Positions 25,323-32,768 of a DNA stretch of 64,000 nucleotides are shown here, in pieces. Each line of letters opens with the position of its first letter. Positions within the stretch are counted from its first letter, which is position 1. The position numbers and the translations under genes were made by a program. The notes under the pieces are model-generated. The model was not told where the DNA came from. It did not search any database and saw nothing but the letters and a program-made list of their open reading frames with translations. The stretch comes from Rhodobacter huangdaonensis (GTDB taxonomy: Bacteria; Pseudomonadota; Alphaproteobacteria; Rhodobacterales; Rhodobacteraceae): the NCBI RefSeq assembly GCF_004022465.1, contig NZ_SAVA01000002.1:248001-312000 (forward strand), in the 5' to 3' direction.

Positions 25323-26164
25323 GCACCGCGCCTCAGGACGAGATCGACGACTCCGCCGCGCCCCTGATCGAACATCTGGCCGAGCTGCGCACGCGCATCC
25401 TCTATGCGCTTGCGGCCTTTCTGGCGGCGATGGTGGTCTGCTATGCGTTCTGGCAGCCGGTCTTCAACTTCCTGACCCAGCCGATCTGCCACGCCCTGAC
25501 CGCACGCGGCCAGCAATGCGGGCTCTACCTGATCAAGCTGCAGGAAGGCTTCTTCGTCGCGATCAACATCTCCTTCCTCGGCGGCTTCGCGCTGAGCTTC
25601 CCGGTGATCGGCTATCAGCTGTGGCGCTTCGTGGCGCCGGGGCTCTACAAGTCCGAGAAGCGGGCCTTCCTGCCCTTCCTCGTCGCCTCGCCGGTGATGT
25701 TCATCGCCGGTGCGGCCTTCGCCTATTACGTCATCCTGCCGATGGCCTTTTCGTTCTTCCTCGGCTTCCAGCAGGGGCCGATGTCGCCCGATGGCGGCGC
25801 GGCGAACCAGATGGCGGCGATCGGCTTTCAGGGCTCGGTCGAGGAATATCTCTCGCTGACGATGAAATTCGTGATCGCCTTCGGCATCTGCTTCCAGCTG
25901 CCGGTGCTGCTGACGCTGATGGGCAAGGCCGGTCTGGTCTCGGCTGCGGGGCTCTCGAGCGTGCGCAAATACGCGGTGGTGGTGATCCTGATCGTCGCCG
26001 CGATCGTCACCCCCCCCGACGTGGTGAGCCAGGCGATCCTGTTTGCGGTGGTCTACGGGCTTTACGAGATCTCGATCCAGCTGGTCGCCCGGATCGAGCG
26101 CAGGCGCGAGGCGCAGATGCGCGCCGACGGCACCTGGGAAGAAGACGAGGAAGAAGGCGAATGA
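25319..26164 (+). CDS. tatC: Twin-arginine translocase subunit TatC
   Basis: 281 residues, six membrane helices. It has the conserved N-terminal LIEHLAELRTRI (signal-peptide contact site), the FLTQP cytoplasmic segment and PSVVVI-like helix sequences further on (YAVVVILIVAAIVTPPD). TatC binds the twin-arginine motif. The tail is acidic (EEDEEEGE). Start and stop overlap the genes on both sides by four bases (ATGA), so the whole operon is translationally coupled. Confidence 0.95.
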   Translation: MSTAPQDEIDDSAAPLIEHLAELRTRILYALAAFLAAMVVCYAFWQPVFNFLTQPICHALTARGQQCGLYLIKLQEGFFVAINISFLGGFALSFPVIGYQLWRFVAPGLYKSEKRAFLPFLVASPVMFIAGAAFAYYVILPMAFSFFLGFQQGPMSPDGGAANQMAAIGFQGSVEEYLSLTMKFVIAFGICFQLPVLLTLMGKAGLVSAAGLSSVRKYAVVVILIVAAIVTPPDVVSQAILFAVVYGLYEISIQLVARIERRREAQMRADGTWEEDEEEGE

Positions 26165-26997
26165 CCGATCCGATCCTGCGCATTGCCGAGGCGCTTGAAC
26201 GCCTCGCACCGGCCCCCGCGCCGGCCCCCGATTTCGGCGCCGCCGATGCCTTCGTGTGGCAGACCGCGCCCGACCGGCTGGTGCCGGTGGCCGAGGTCAG
26301 CAGGGTCGAGCTGTCGCTTCTGCGCGGCATCGACCGGGCCCGCGACACGCTTTTGGCGAACACGCTGCAATTCGCCCGCGGCGCGGCGGCGAACAATGCG
26401 CTGCTGTGGGGCGCGCGCGGCATGGGCAAAAGCTCGCTCGTCAAGGCGGTCCATGCCGAGGCGCTGCGTCAGGGCCTGCCCCTGAAGCTCGTCGAGCTCG
26501 CGCGCGAGGATCTGCCCTCGGTCAACCGGCTGATGGCGCATCTGCGCGCCTCGGGGCAGCGCTTCGTGCTCTTTTGCGACGATCTCAGCTTCAGCCACGA
26601 CGATCAGCATTACAAGTCGCTGAAGGCGGTGCTTGATGGCGGCATCGAGGGGCGGCCGGCGAATGTGATCCTCTACGCCACCTCGAACCGGCGCCACCTG
26701 ATGCCGCGCGACATGATCGAGAATGAACGCTCGAGCGCGATCAACCCCTCGGAAGCGGTCGAGGAGAAGGTCTCGCTCTCTGACCGCTTCGGGCTGTGGC
26801 TCGGCTTCCACACCTGCGATCAGGACGCATTCTTCGCGATGATCGAGGGCTATTGCGCGGCTTACGGCGTCGAGGTCGCGCCCGAGGCGCTGCGCGCCGA
26901 GGCGACGGAATGGTATCGCACCCGCGGCTCGCGCTCGGGGCGCGTGGCGTGGCAGTTCTTCACCGATCTTGCCGGCCGGCGCGGTCTCATGCTCTGA
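26161..26997 (+). CDS. DUF815-family AAA-type ATPase
   Basis: 278 residues. Walker A GARGMGKSS is at 84-92 and Walker B FVLFCDDLSF at about 132-141. Later segments read ILYATSNRRHLMPRDM and SLSDRFGLWLGFH, the sensor and DUF815 (COG2607) signatures. These are predicted P-loop ATPases of unknown role. The ATG overlaps the tatC stop (ATGA), so it is made together with the Tat translocase. A role in Tat export or cofactor insertion is a guess from this coupling only. Confidence 0.85.
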   Translation: MTDPILRIAEALERLAPAPAPAPDFGAADAFVWQTAPDRLVPVAEVSRVELSLLRGIDRARDTLLANTLQFARGAAANNALLWGARGMGKSSLVKAVHAEALRQGLPLKLVELAREDLPSVNRLMAHLRASGQRFVLFCDDLSFSHDDQHYKSLKAVLDGGIEGRPANVILYATSNRRHLMPRDMIENERSSAINPSEAVEEKVSLSDRFGLWLGFHTCDQDAFFAMIEGYCAAYGVEVAPEALRAEATEWYRTRGSRSGRVAWQFFTDLAGRRGLML

Positions 26998-27020
26998 CAG
27001 CCGGCGCCGCGGCCCCGGCC

Positions 27021-27082
27021 GGGCAGGGGGGCGCTGCCCCCCGTCCTTCGGACTCCCCCCGGGATATTTGAGGCAATTGGAA
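27021..27082 (-). repeat. Dispersed two-hairpin intergenic repeat, copy B1
   Basis: Read on the minus strand: CTTCCAATTG, CAAATATCCCGGGGGG, hairpin 1 GTCC-GAA-GGAC, hairpin 2 GGGGGGC-AGC-GCCCCCC. Hairpin 1 is shorter than in the other copies. It lies between the 3' ends of two convergent genes, facing copy B2. Confidence 0.7.
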
Positions 27083-27097
27083 GCGGGGGACGGGTCG

Positions 27098-27152
27098 TCT
27101 TCCAATCGCTTCCAATGTCCCGGGGGTGAATTTTTCCGTCAGGCAAAAGAGG
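27098..27152 (+). repeat. Dispersed two-hairpin repeat, partial copy B2
   Basis: CTTCCAATCG, CCAATGTCCCGGGGGTGAA, then TTTTCC-GTCA-GGCAAAA in which the first stem is imperfect, then GAGG. The constant second hairpin is absent. It is in the opposite orientation to copy B1, 15 bases away. Confidence 0.6.
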
Positions 27153-27185
27153 ATGAGACGCAGTGCGTCGAATGCGGCCCCTCCC

Positions 27186-28868
27186 TTACATCAGCAGCAG
27201 CACCAGCACCTGCGGTGCGAGGATGCGCAGGCACATCACCAGCGGATAGACCGCGGCATAGCCGATCGACTGCGCCGCCGCCGTCGGCGCCATGGCATTC
27301 GCGAAGGCGAGCGCCGGCGGATCGGTCATCGAGCCGGCCAGAACACCCGCGAGGCTGAGGTAGTTCACCTTCCAGATCATCCGCGCTGCGAAGCCCACGA
27401 TCAGCAGCGGCACCAGCGTGATGATCGCGCCATAGAGCATCCAGATCAGCCCGTCGCCGTGAATGAGCGTGGCGAGGAAACTGTCGCCGGCCTTCAGCCC
27501 CACCGCGGCGAGGAAGAGCACGATGCCGAGCTCGCGCAGCGCGTGGTTCGCGACCGGCGGCATGAAGAACACGAAGGGGCCGAGGAAGCCGATGCGCGAG
27601 AGCACGATCGCCACCACGAGCGGCCCGCCCGCAAGGCCGAGTTTCAGCGGCGCCGGCAGCCCGGGCACCAGGATCGGCACCGAGCCCACCAGCACGCCGA
27701 GCACGATGCCGATGAACACCGCCGAAAACTGCACGCTCTCGAGGCTCCTTTGCTGGTTGCCGAAGAACGGGCGGGCGGCGGCGATCTCCGCCTTGCCGCC
27801 GACGACGGTCAGGATGTCGCCAAATTGCAGCGTCAGCGCGCCGTCTGCCGGCACTTCGGTGCCCGCACGCATCACCCGCGAGATGGTGACGTTCTGCGCC
27901 TCGAGCCCGAAGTCGCGGATGTGCCGGCCAAGCGCCTTCTTCTCGGTCACCGCAATCCGCTCCCAGGCGAGGCGCGTGCCCTTCGTCGTGGTCAGCGCGC
28001 TTTCGGCGCGCTCGCCGAGGATCAGCTCCATCGCGTGCAGCTTCGGCGCCGGGCCTACGAGGTGCAGCACGTCGCCGAGGTTCAGCACCGTGTCGCGGGT
28101 CGGATGCAGCAGCTCGTCGCCCTTGCGCAGCCGCGACACCACCACGCCCGCGTCGTAAAGATCGGGCACCTCGCCAAGCCGCAGCCCGTCGAGATTGGGG
28201 TTGCGCACCCGCAGGTTGAGCGAGGGCAGCTCGGCCGCGCCGCGCGCGCGGGTGGCGTCGAAGGCGGCCTCCTCGGCCTCGACGCGGATCTTCAGCACCG
28301 CCCGCAGCAGAAGCATCGAGGCGAGGATGCCGAGGATGCCGAAAGGGTAGGCCACGGCATAGCCGAGCCCCGGCTGCGACAGTGTCGCCGGATCGGCGCC
28401 GATGTCCTTCAGCACCTGCGTTGCGGCGCCAAGGCCGGGGGTATTCGTCACCGCCCCCGACATCAGCCCGACCAGTGCCGGCACCGGCACCGCGGTCAGC
28501 GCATGCAGCCCGAGCGTCACCACAACGCCAAGCACGACGATCGCCGCGGCGATCAGGTTCAGCTGCAGCCCCGATTTCTGCAGTGTCGAGAAGAAGCCGG
28601 GCCCGACCTGGATGCCGATGGTGAAGACGAAAAGGATCAGACCGAATTCGCGGATGAACTCGATCATCGCGCCATCGAAAGCGAGCCCCGCGAGCGAGGC
28701 GAGATGGCCGACGAAGATCCCGGCAAACAGCACCCCGCCGATGCCGAGCCCGATGCCGCGCCAGCTCAGCCCGCCGAGTAACAGGCCGAGCGCGCCGGCA
28801 AGCGACAGCGCCGCGGTGCCGAGGGCGACGCCCGACAGGCCGTGCAGGAAGCCAAGGATCATCTCCAT
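27186..28868 (-). CDS. AspT/YidE/YbjL-type antiporter with central RCK_C domains
   Basis: 560 residues. The pattern is five or so helices, a cytoplasmic middle with two RCK_C/TrkA-C-like domains (about 200-380: LPSLNLRVRNPNLDG, EVPADGALTLQFGDILTVVG), then another five or six helices. The halves repeat (EFGLILFVFTIGIQVGPGFF and ELGIVLFLAAVGLKAGDSFL), the 'duplication domain' of the aspartate:alanine exchanger family (TC 2.A.81). The substrate is not known. GGAG lies eight bases before the chosen ATG; a second ATG follows two codons later. Confidence 0.88.
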   Translation of the reverse strand: MEMILGFLHGLSGVALGTAALSLAGALGLLLGGLSWRGIGLGIGGVLFAGIFVGHLASLAGLAFDGAMIEFIREFGLILFVFTIGIQVGPGFFSTLQKSGLQLNLIAAAIVVLGVVVTLGLHALTAVPVPALVGLMSGAVTNTPGLGAATQVLKDIGADPATLSQPGLGYAVAYPFGILGILASMLLLRAVLKIRVEAEEAAFDATRARGAAELPSLNLRVRNPNLDGLRLGEVPDLYDAGVVVSRLRKGDELLHPTRDTVLNLGDVLHLVGPAPKLHAMELILGERAESALTTTKGTRLAWERIAVTEKKALGRHIRDFGLEAQNVTISRVMRAGTEVPADGALTLQFGDILTVVGGKAEIAAARPFFGNQQRSLESVQFSAVFIGIVLGVLVGSVPILVPGLPAPLKLGLAGGPLVVAIVLSRIGFLGPFVFFMPPVANHALRELGIVLFLAAVGLKAGDSFLATLIHGDGLIWMLYGAIITLVPLLIVGFAARMIWKVNYLSLAGVLAGSMTDPPALAFANAMAPTAAAQSIGYAAVYPLVMCLRILAPQVLVLLLM

Positions 28869-29022
28869 CGCGGGTCTCCGTCGCCGATGCCGCGGGTGCG
28901 AAATGGCCCGCCCGCCCACGCTGCACCCGCGGCCGGTGCCGGTCAATGCGCCGGCACATGCGATCACCAAACCCTTGCCCACATGCCGGATTTTGCGGCG
29001 CAGGCGCCACGCTTCCCGGGGC

Positions 29023-29090
29023 TTTCTTCCTGGCCGAAAGACCTCGGGGGTGAATTTTGCCGCATGGCAAAAGAGGGGGCAGCGCCCCCT
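29023..29090 (+). repeat. Dispersed two-hairpin intergenic repeat, copy C
   Basis: TTTCTTCCTGGCCGAAAGACC, split as TTTCTTCC and GAAAGACCTCGGGGGTGAA, then hairpin 1 TTTTGCC-GCAT-GGCAAAA (29055-29072), then hairpin 2 GGGGGC-AGC-GCCCCC (29075-29089). It lies 28 bases beyond the stop of the peroxidase-like gene. Confidence 0.75.
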
Positions 29091-29118
29091 TGCGCCGCCC
29101 GCCCCGAAACGCCCGGCC

Positions 29119-29688
29119 TCAGCGCCCCATCGCGAAGAATTCCTCGTTCGCGCGGATCGAGGCCATGTTCACCAGCCGGTTCGACAGCCCGAAGAAGGCG
29201 GTGATCGCGCCGATGTCCCAGATGTCGGCATCGCTGAAGCCATGGGCGTGCAGCGCGGCATAATCGGCCTCGTCGACCTCCTGCGCCCGCGCACTCACCT
29301 TCAGTGCGAAGTCGAGCATCGCGCGCTGGCGGGGTGTGATGTCGGCCTTGCGGTAATTGCTGGCGAGCTGGTCGGCGAGGATGCGGTTCTTCGTCCGGAT
29401 CCGCACGATCGCGCCATGCGCCACCACGCAATACTGGCATTCGTTCGCCGCACTCGTCGCCACCACGATCATCTCGCGCTCGCCGACGCTCAGCCCGCTG
29501 TCGCGCTCCATCAGCGCGTCATGATAGGCGAAGAAGGCGCGGAACTCGTCGGGCCGGTGCGCGAGCGCCAGAAAGATGTTCGGCACGAAGCCCGCCTTTT
29601 CGGCCACGGCCTCGATCCGCGCGCGGATGTCTTGCGGCAGCGATGCCAGTGACGGCACCGGAAACCGGCTGATTGGTCTGTCTGTCAT
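29119..29688 (-). CDS. AhpD-like peroxidase-related protein (carboxymuconolactone decarboxylase fold)
   Basis: 189 residues, all helical. It has the AhpD-type active-site motif ECQYCVVAHG, with Cys84, Cys87 and His91, and the family segments AGFVPNIFLALAHRPDEF and ITAFFGLSNRLVNM. This is the 'uncharacterised peroxidase-related enzyme' group of the CMD family, in which the Cys pair reduces peroxides. The start at 29688 has GGGAGG eight bases upstream. It stands alone, with repeat copy C downstream. Confidence 0.85.
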   Translation of the reverse strand: MTDRPISRFPVPSLASLPQDIRARIEAVAEKAGFVPNIFLALAHRPDEFRAFFAYHDALMERDSGLSVGEREMIVVATSAANECQYCVVAHGAIVRIRTKNRILADQLASNYRKADITPRQRAMLDFALKVSARAQEVDEADYAALHAHGFSDADIWDIGAITAFFGLSNRLVNMASIRANEEFFAMGR

Positions 29689-29755
29689 TGTGGTCCTCCC
29701 TGCGGGCACTGTGCCGCGGGGAGGGGCGCAACGGGAAATGACGTAGCGTCAGCGC

Positions 29756-30535
29756 TCAGGCGTCAAGCTCGATCAGTAGCGGCACGTGGTCCGAGGGCTT
29801 GTCGCGGCCGCGGATCTCCTTGTCGATCGAGACCCCGCGCAGCAGGTCGGCGGCTTGCGGGCTGAGCAGTATGTGGTCGATGCGGATGCCGTTGTTGCGG
29901 CTCCATGCGCCCGCCTGGTAATCCCAGAAGGTGTAATGCCCCGGCCCCTCGACCTCGGCGCGGAAGGCGTCGGTGTAGCCGAGGTTCACGATCCGGCGGA
30001 AGGCGGCGCGGCTGTCGGGCAGCGCGAGCGCATCCTCGCGCCAGGCCTCGGGCTTCGCCGCGTCCTCGTCCTGCGGGATGACGTTGTAATCGCCCGCAAG
30101 GATCACCGGCTCTTCGCTTGTCAAAAGCTCGGCGGCGCGGGCGTGCATCCGCTCCATCCAGGCCAGCTTGTAGTCGAATTTTGGCCCCGGCGCCGGGTTG
30201 CCGTTCGGCAGGTAGAGCGCGGCGATCCGCACCGCGCGCTTGCCGACCACCGTCGCCTCGATCCAGCGCGCCTGTTCGTCGGTCTCGTCGCCGGGCAGGC
30301 CACGTGTCACATCCTCGAGCGGCAGCTTCGACAGCAGCGCCACGCCGTTGAAGCCCTTCTGCCCGTGCGTTTCGATGAAATAGCCCAGCCCCTCGAAGAT
30401 CTCGTGCGGGAAGGCCTCGTCGGTCGACTTGATCTCCTGCAGCGCGACGAGGTCGGGCTCGGCCTCGCGCAGCCAGGTGACGAGCGCCTCGGCGCGCGCC
30501 TTGATGCCGTTGATGTTGAACGTCGCGATCTTCAT
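29756..30535 (-). CDS. xth: Exodeoxyribonuclease III (AP endonuclease)
   Basis: 259 residues of the endonuclease/exonuclease/phosphatase fold. MKIATFNINGIKAR at the start, LVALQEIKS (metal-binding Glu), LAGDYNVIP (catalytic Asp/Asn) and KPSDHVPLLIEL (catalytic Asp-His) are all present. It cleaves abasic sites and degrades 3' ends during base-excision repair. The length and the C-terminal motif are intact. Monocistronic by position. Confidence 0.93.
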   Translation of the reverse strand: MKIATFNINGIKARAEALVTWLREAEPDLVALQEIKSTDEAFPHEIFEGLGYFIETHGQKGFNGVALLSKLPLEDVTRGLPGDETDEQARWIEATVVGKRAVRIAALYLPNGNPAPGPKFDYKLAWMERMHARAAELLTSEEPVILAGDYNVIPQDEDAAKPEAWREDALALPDSRAAFRRIVNLGYTDAFRAEVEGPGHYTFWDYQAGAWSRNNGIRIDHILLSPQAADLLRGVSIDKEIRGRDKPSDHVPLLIELDA

Positions 30536-30605
30536 GGGCGCCTCCGTTTGCGACGGTTGTAGGGGAGGGGCGAGGTGAGGGGAAGGGAGCTTCTGCGTGA
30601 GGCGC

Positions 30606-32291
30606 CTATCGGCTTAGCAGTTTAGAAAGCGCGGCGGTGATTGAGGGATCAATTCCCCCCTCGTCCTTGACCATTCCGTCAGAAGACGGCCGAAAAAGCG
30701 CCGAGTAGATGATAGAACGCTCCTGTTGTGCCTCTTGCGAAGTGTCGCCATTTTCGAGCAGTCCAAGGTAGGCCTCGACAAAGGCTTTGCGTTCGCGCGC
30801 GTCCTCGGCCAGATGGCGCTCGGAGAGATAGATTTTCATCCGCAGCCTTGCGAACCACAGAAGAACCGTCAGCGCGGTGAGGGCCGCACCGGAGACCAAG
30901 AGCCCTCGGAGCGAGAAACTTGAACACCCCTGACCGGTCGCTGGGTTGCACCACGGCGGGGTCAACAGGGTGGTCATGCTGTCCGGCCAATGAACGATGG
31001 CGTAGATCAATCCGCCCGCGCCAACGCCGATCATCCCGAGACTGAGAATAAACCAAAACAAGGACCACCAGGCTGCCGCGCGATGATGCGTATGTTTCTC
31101 ATCCCACATTGCGACGGGTGCTTTGAGCGCCTGGTCTTGCCGGAAGGCCAGCACCACGGCGTCCATTTTCTCCTTATGCGTTTCGAGAAGGTTCTCTAGT
31201 TCGGCCCGGAAGTTCGCGAGGCTCTGCGCGGTGCTATCAGTTTCGCCATTGAGCTTGATTTGCAGAGCGTCCGTGAGCTCGGCAATTCGGGTTGTGCTAC
31301 GCTCCAACTCGCGTGTCAGTTTCTCGATCGTTTGCTTCTGAATATCGCTGAGAATCTCTAGATCGGCTGCGCGAGCTTCCGCGGCTCTTGCAATCGCGTT
31401 GGCCACCTCATTTCTGCCCCGGCGAAGCGCGGAAACTTTCGGGTCGCTCGGATAGCGCTTCTCGATCTCGGCGATCAGCCCCGCCACATGCTCTGCACCC
31501 TGTTGCCAGTCTTCCTCGGGGATGAGGGCGATGTCGGTCAAAAGCCTGTCGTGGCTTTCCCAATCGCCGGTGAGCGGGCGGCCTTCGAGGGCGGCCTCAT
31601 ACCAGCGGATCCAGAAGTCATGGCCGGGGTGGGCGGCAAGCCAGTCGCGCGCCTTGTCCCAAGCGCGCTGCAGGGCCTCGGGGGCGTCTGGCCACAGCGC
31701 AGACTGTTCGGGGTTGGCGCTGGTTTCCAACTTTGCGGTGTCGCTCTGAATTTGGGTCCAAGCGGCGGCGCGGGCGGCGGAGTGGGCGGCGGTGGCGGTG
31801 GCGGCGGCGGCGGTGGCGGCGGAGTGGGCGGCGGTGGCGGTGGCGGCGGTGGCGGTGGCGGCGGAGTGGGCGGCGGTGGCGGTGGCGGTGGCGGCGGTGG
31901 CGGCGGCGGCGGAGTGGGCGGCGGTGGCGGTGGCGGCGGCGGCGGTGGCGGCGGAGTGGGCGGCGGCGGCGGAGTGGGCGGCGGAGTGGGCGGCGGTGGC
32001 GGTGGCGGTGGCGGCGGTGGCGGCGGCGGCGGAGTGGGCGGCTTTTTTGACTTCGGGGGCCGGATTCCCCGCGTAGGCCCCCGAAGTCAAATTTACCCGC
32101 AAAATCGGCAGGACCGTCAAATCATGTTTTTGTGCCCAGCCCTCGTTTAGTGCCTGAACAAAAAGCGACAGCACCCGCATCGCGGCCCGATGGGCGATCA
32201 CCACCGCATCATGCTGTCGTGTCGCCTCGGAGCGCGCGTCAAGCCACGCCTTCAGCGTTTCCTCGTCCCTGATCTCGCTCGCCTGCACCAT
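30606..32291 (-). CDS. Repeat-tract membrane protein, DUF6161-like C-terminus
   Basis: 561 residues in four parts. (1) A helical N-terminus (1-80; ETLKAWLDARSEA, VIAHRAAMRVL). (2) A 94-residue tract (84-177) made only of Ala, His, Ser and Thr plus one Arg, with eight AHS units. (3) A helical region (180-290; WLAAHPGHDFWIRWYEAAL, LLTDIALIPEEDW) and a coiled coil (about 300-385). (4) Two membrane helices (406-433, 463-481) and a C-terminus (RKAFVEAYLGLLENG, IYSALFRPSSDGMVKDEG) that I associate with DUF6161. Base composition outside the tract is visibly less GC-rich than in neighbours. No function is known to me. It stands alone and may be acquired. Confidence 0.75.
   Translation of the reverse strand: MVQASEIRDEETLKAWLDARSEATRQHDAVVIAHRAAMRVLSLFVQALNEGWAQKHDLTVLPILRVNLTSGAYAGNPAPEVKKAAHSAAAATAATATATAAHSAAHSAAAAHSAATAAAATATAAHSAAAATAATATATAAHSAATATAATATAAHSAATAAAATATAAHSAARAAAWTQIQSDTAKLETSANPEQSALWPDAPEALQRAWDKARDWLAAHPGHDFWIRWYEAALEGRPLTGDWESHDRLLTDIALIPEEDWQQGAEHVAGLIAEIEKRYPSDPKVSALRRGRNEVANAIARAAEARAADLEILSDIQKQTIEKLTRELERSTTRIAELTDALQIKLNGETDSTAQSLANFRAELENLLETHKEKMDAVVLAFRQDQALKAPVAMWDEKHTHHRAAAWWSLFWFILSLGMIGVGAGGLIYAIVHWPDSMTTLLTPPWCNPATGQGCSSFSLRGLLVSGAALTALTVLLWFARLRMKIYLSERHLAEDARERKAFVEAYLGLLENGDTSQEAQQERSIIYSALFRPSSDGMVKDEGGIDPSITAALSKLLSR
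31761..32042 (-). repeat. GC-rich coding minisatellite in the DUF6161-like gene
   Basis: On the plus strand it consists of GGCGGT/GGCGGC hexamers broken by GGAGTGGGC units. The 60 bases at 31861-31920 are identical to those at 31981-32040, an exact duplication with a 120-base period. All unit changes keep the frame of the minus-strand protein. Confidence 0.9.
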
Positions 32292-32354
32292 TCACCCGCA
32301 CCCTGCCGCTTGCGTCAACTTTGCAGCAGGCGGGTCAGCCGCGCAAGGCGCGCC

Positions 32355-32684
32355 TCACATCGAGAAGGAAATCCCGCAGCCGCAACTCGAGGTCGCGTTC
32401 GGGTTCACCACCACGAACCTCGCGCCGATCAGCTCGTCGGTGAAGTCGATCGTGGCGTTTTCCAGAAACGGCAGGCTGACCTGGTCGATCAGCACGCGCT
32501 GACCCGCGCCCTCGAGCACGAGGTCGTCGGTGGTCGCGGCCTCCTCGAGCGTGATGTCGTATTGGAACCCCGAGCAGCCGCCGCCCTCGACGGCGATGCG
32601 CAGCGCGCGCGGCGCGTCGGTCGCGCCGTTGATCTCGGCGAGGCGCGCGAAGGCGCGCGGGGTGACTTTCGGCGGCACGAGCAT
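32355..32684 (-). CDS. erpA: Iron-sulfur cluster carrier of the A type (ErpA/IscA/HesB)
   Basis: 109 residues. The three ligand cysteines of A-type carriers are present: Cys37 in EGGGCSGFQY, and Cys101 and Cys103 in SSCGCGISF. It receives Fe-S clusters from the scaffold and passes them to apoproteins. GGAGGG lies eight bases before the ATG. It is divergent from dgt across an 84-base spacer; a shared promoter region is likely. I use erpA for the family; iscA is the alternative name. Confidence 0.88.
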   Translation of the reverse strand: MLVPPKVTPRAFARLAEINGATDAPRALRIAVEGGGCSGFQYDITLEEAATTDDLVLEGAGQRVLIDQVSLPFLENATIDFTDELIGARFVVVNPNATSSCGCGISFSM

Positions 32685-32768
32685 GGCTGAACCCTCCGGG
32701 GGCCTGTATTTCCGTAACTTTCCGGATATAGGGTGGGAAGGACGAACCGGCAAGACGAGGCGAGAACC

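Noticed and set aside
31761..32042. CRISPR-like array
   Set aside because: Units are contiguous coding hexamers and AHS codon blocks with no unique spacers and no cas genes.
31488..32150. Gly/Val-rich 'collagen-like' frame on the plus strand across the minisatellite
   Set aside because: It is the complement of the minus-strand tract. Only the minus-strand frame has flanking sequence with helices, coiled coil and membrane segments.
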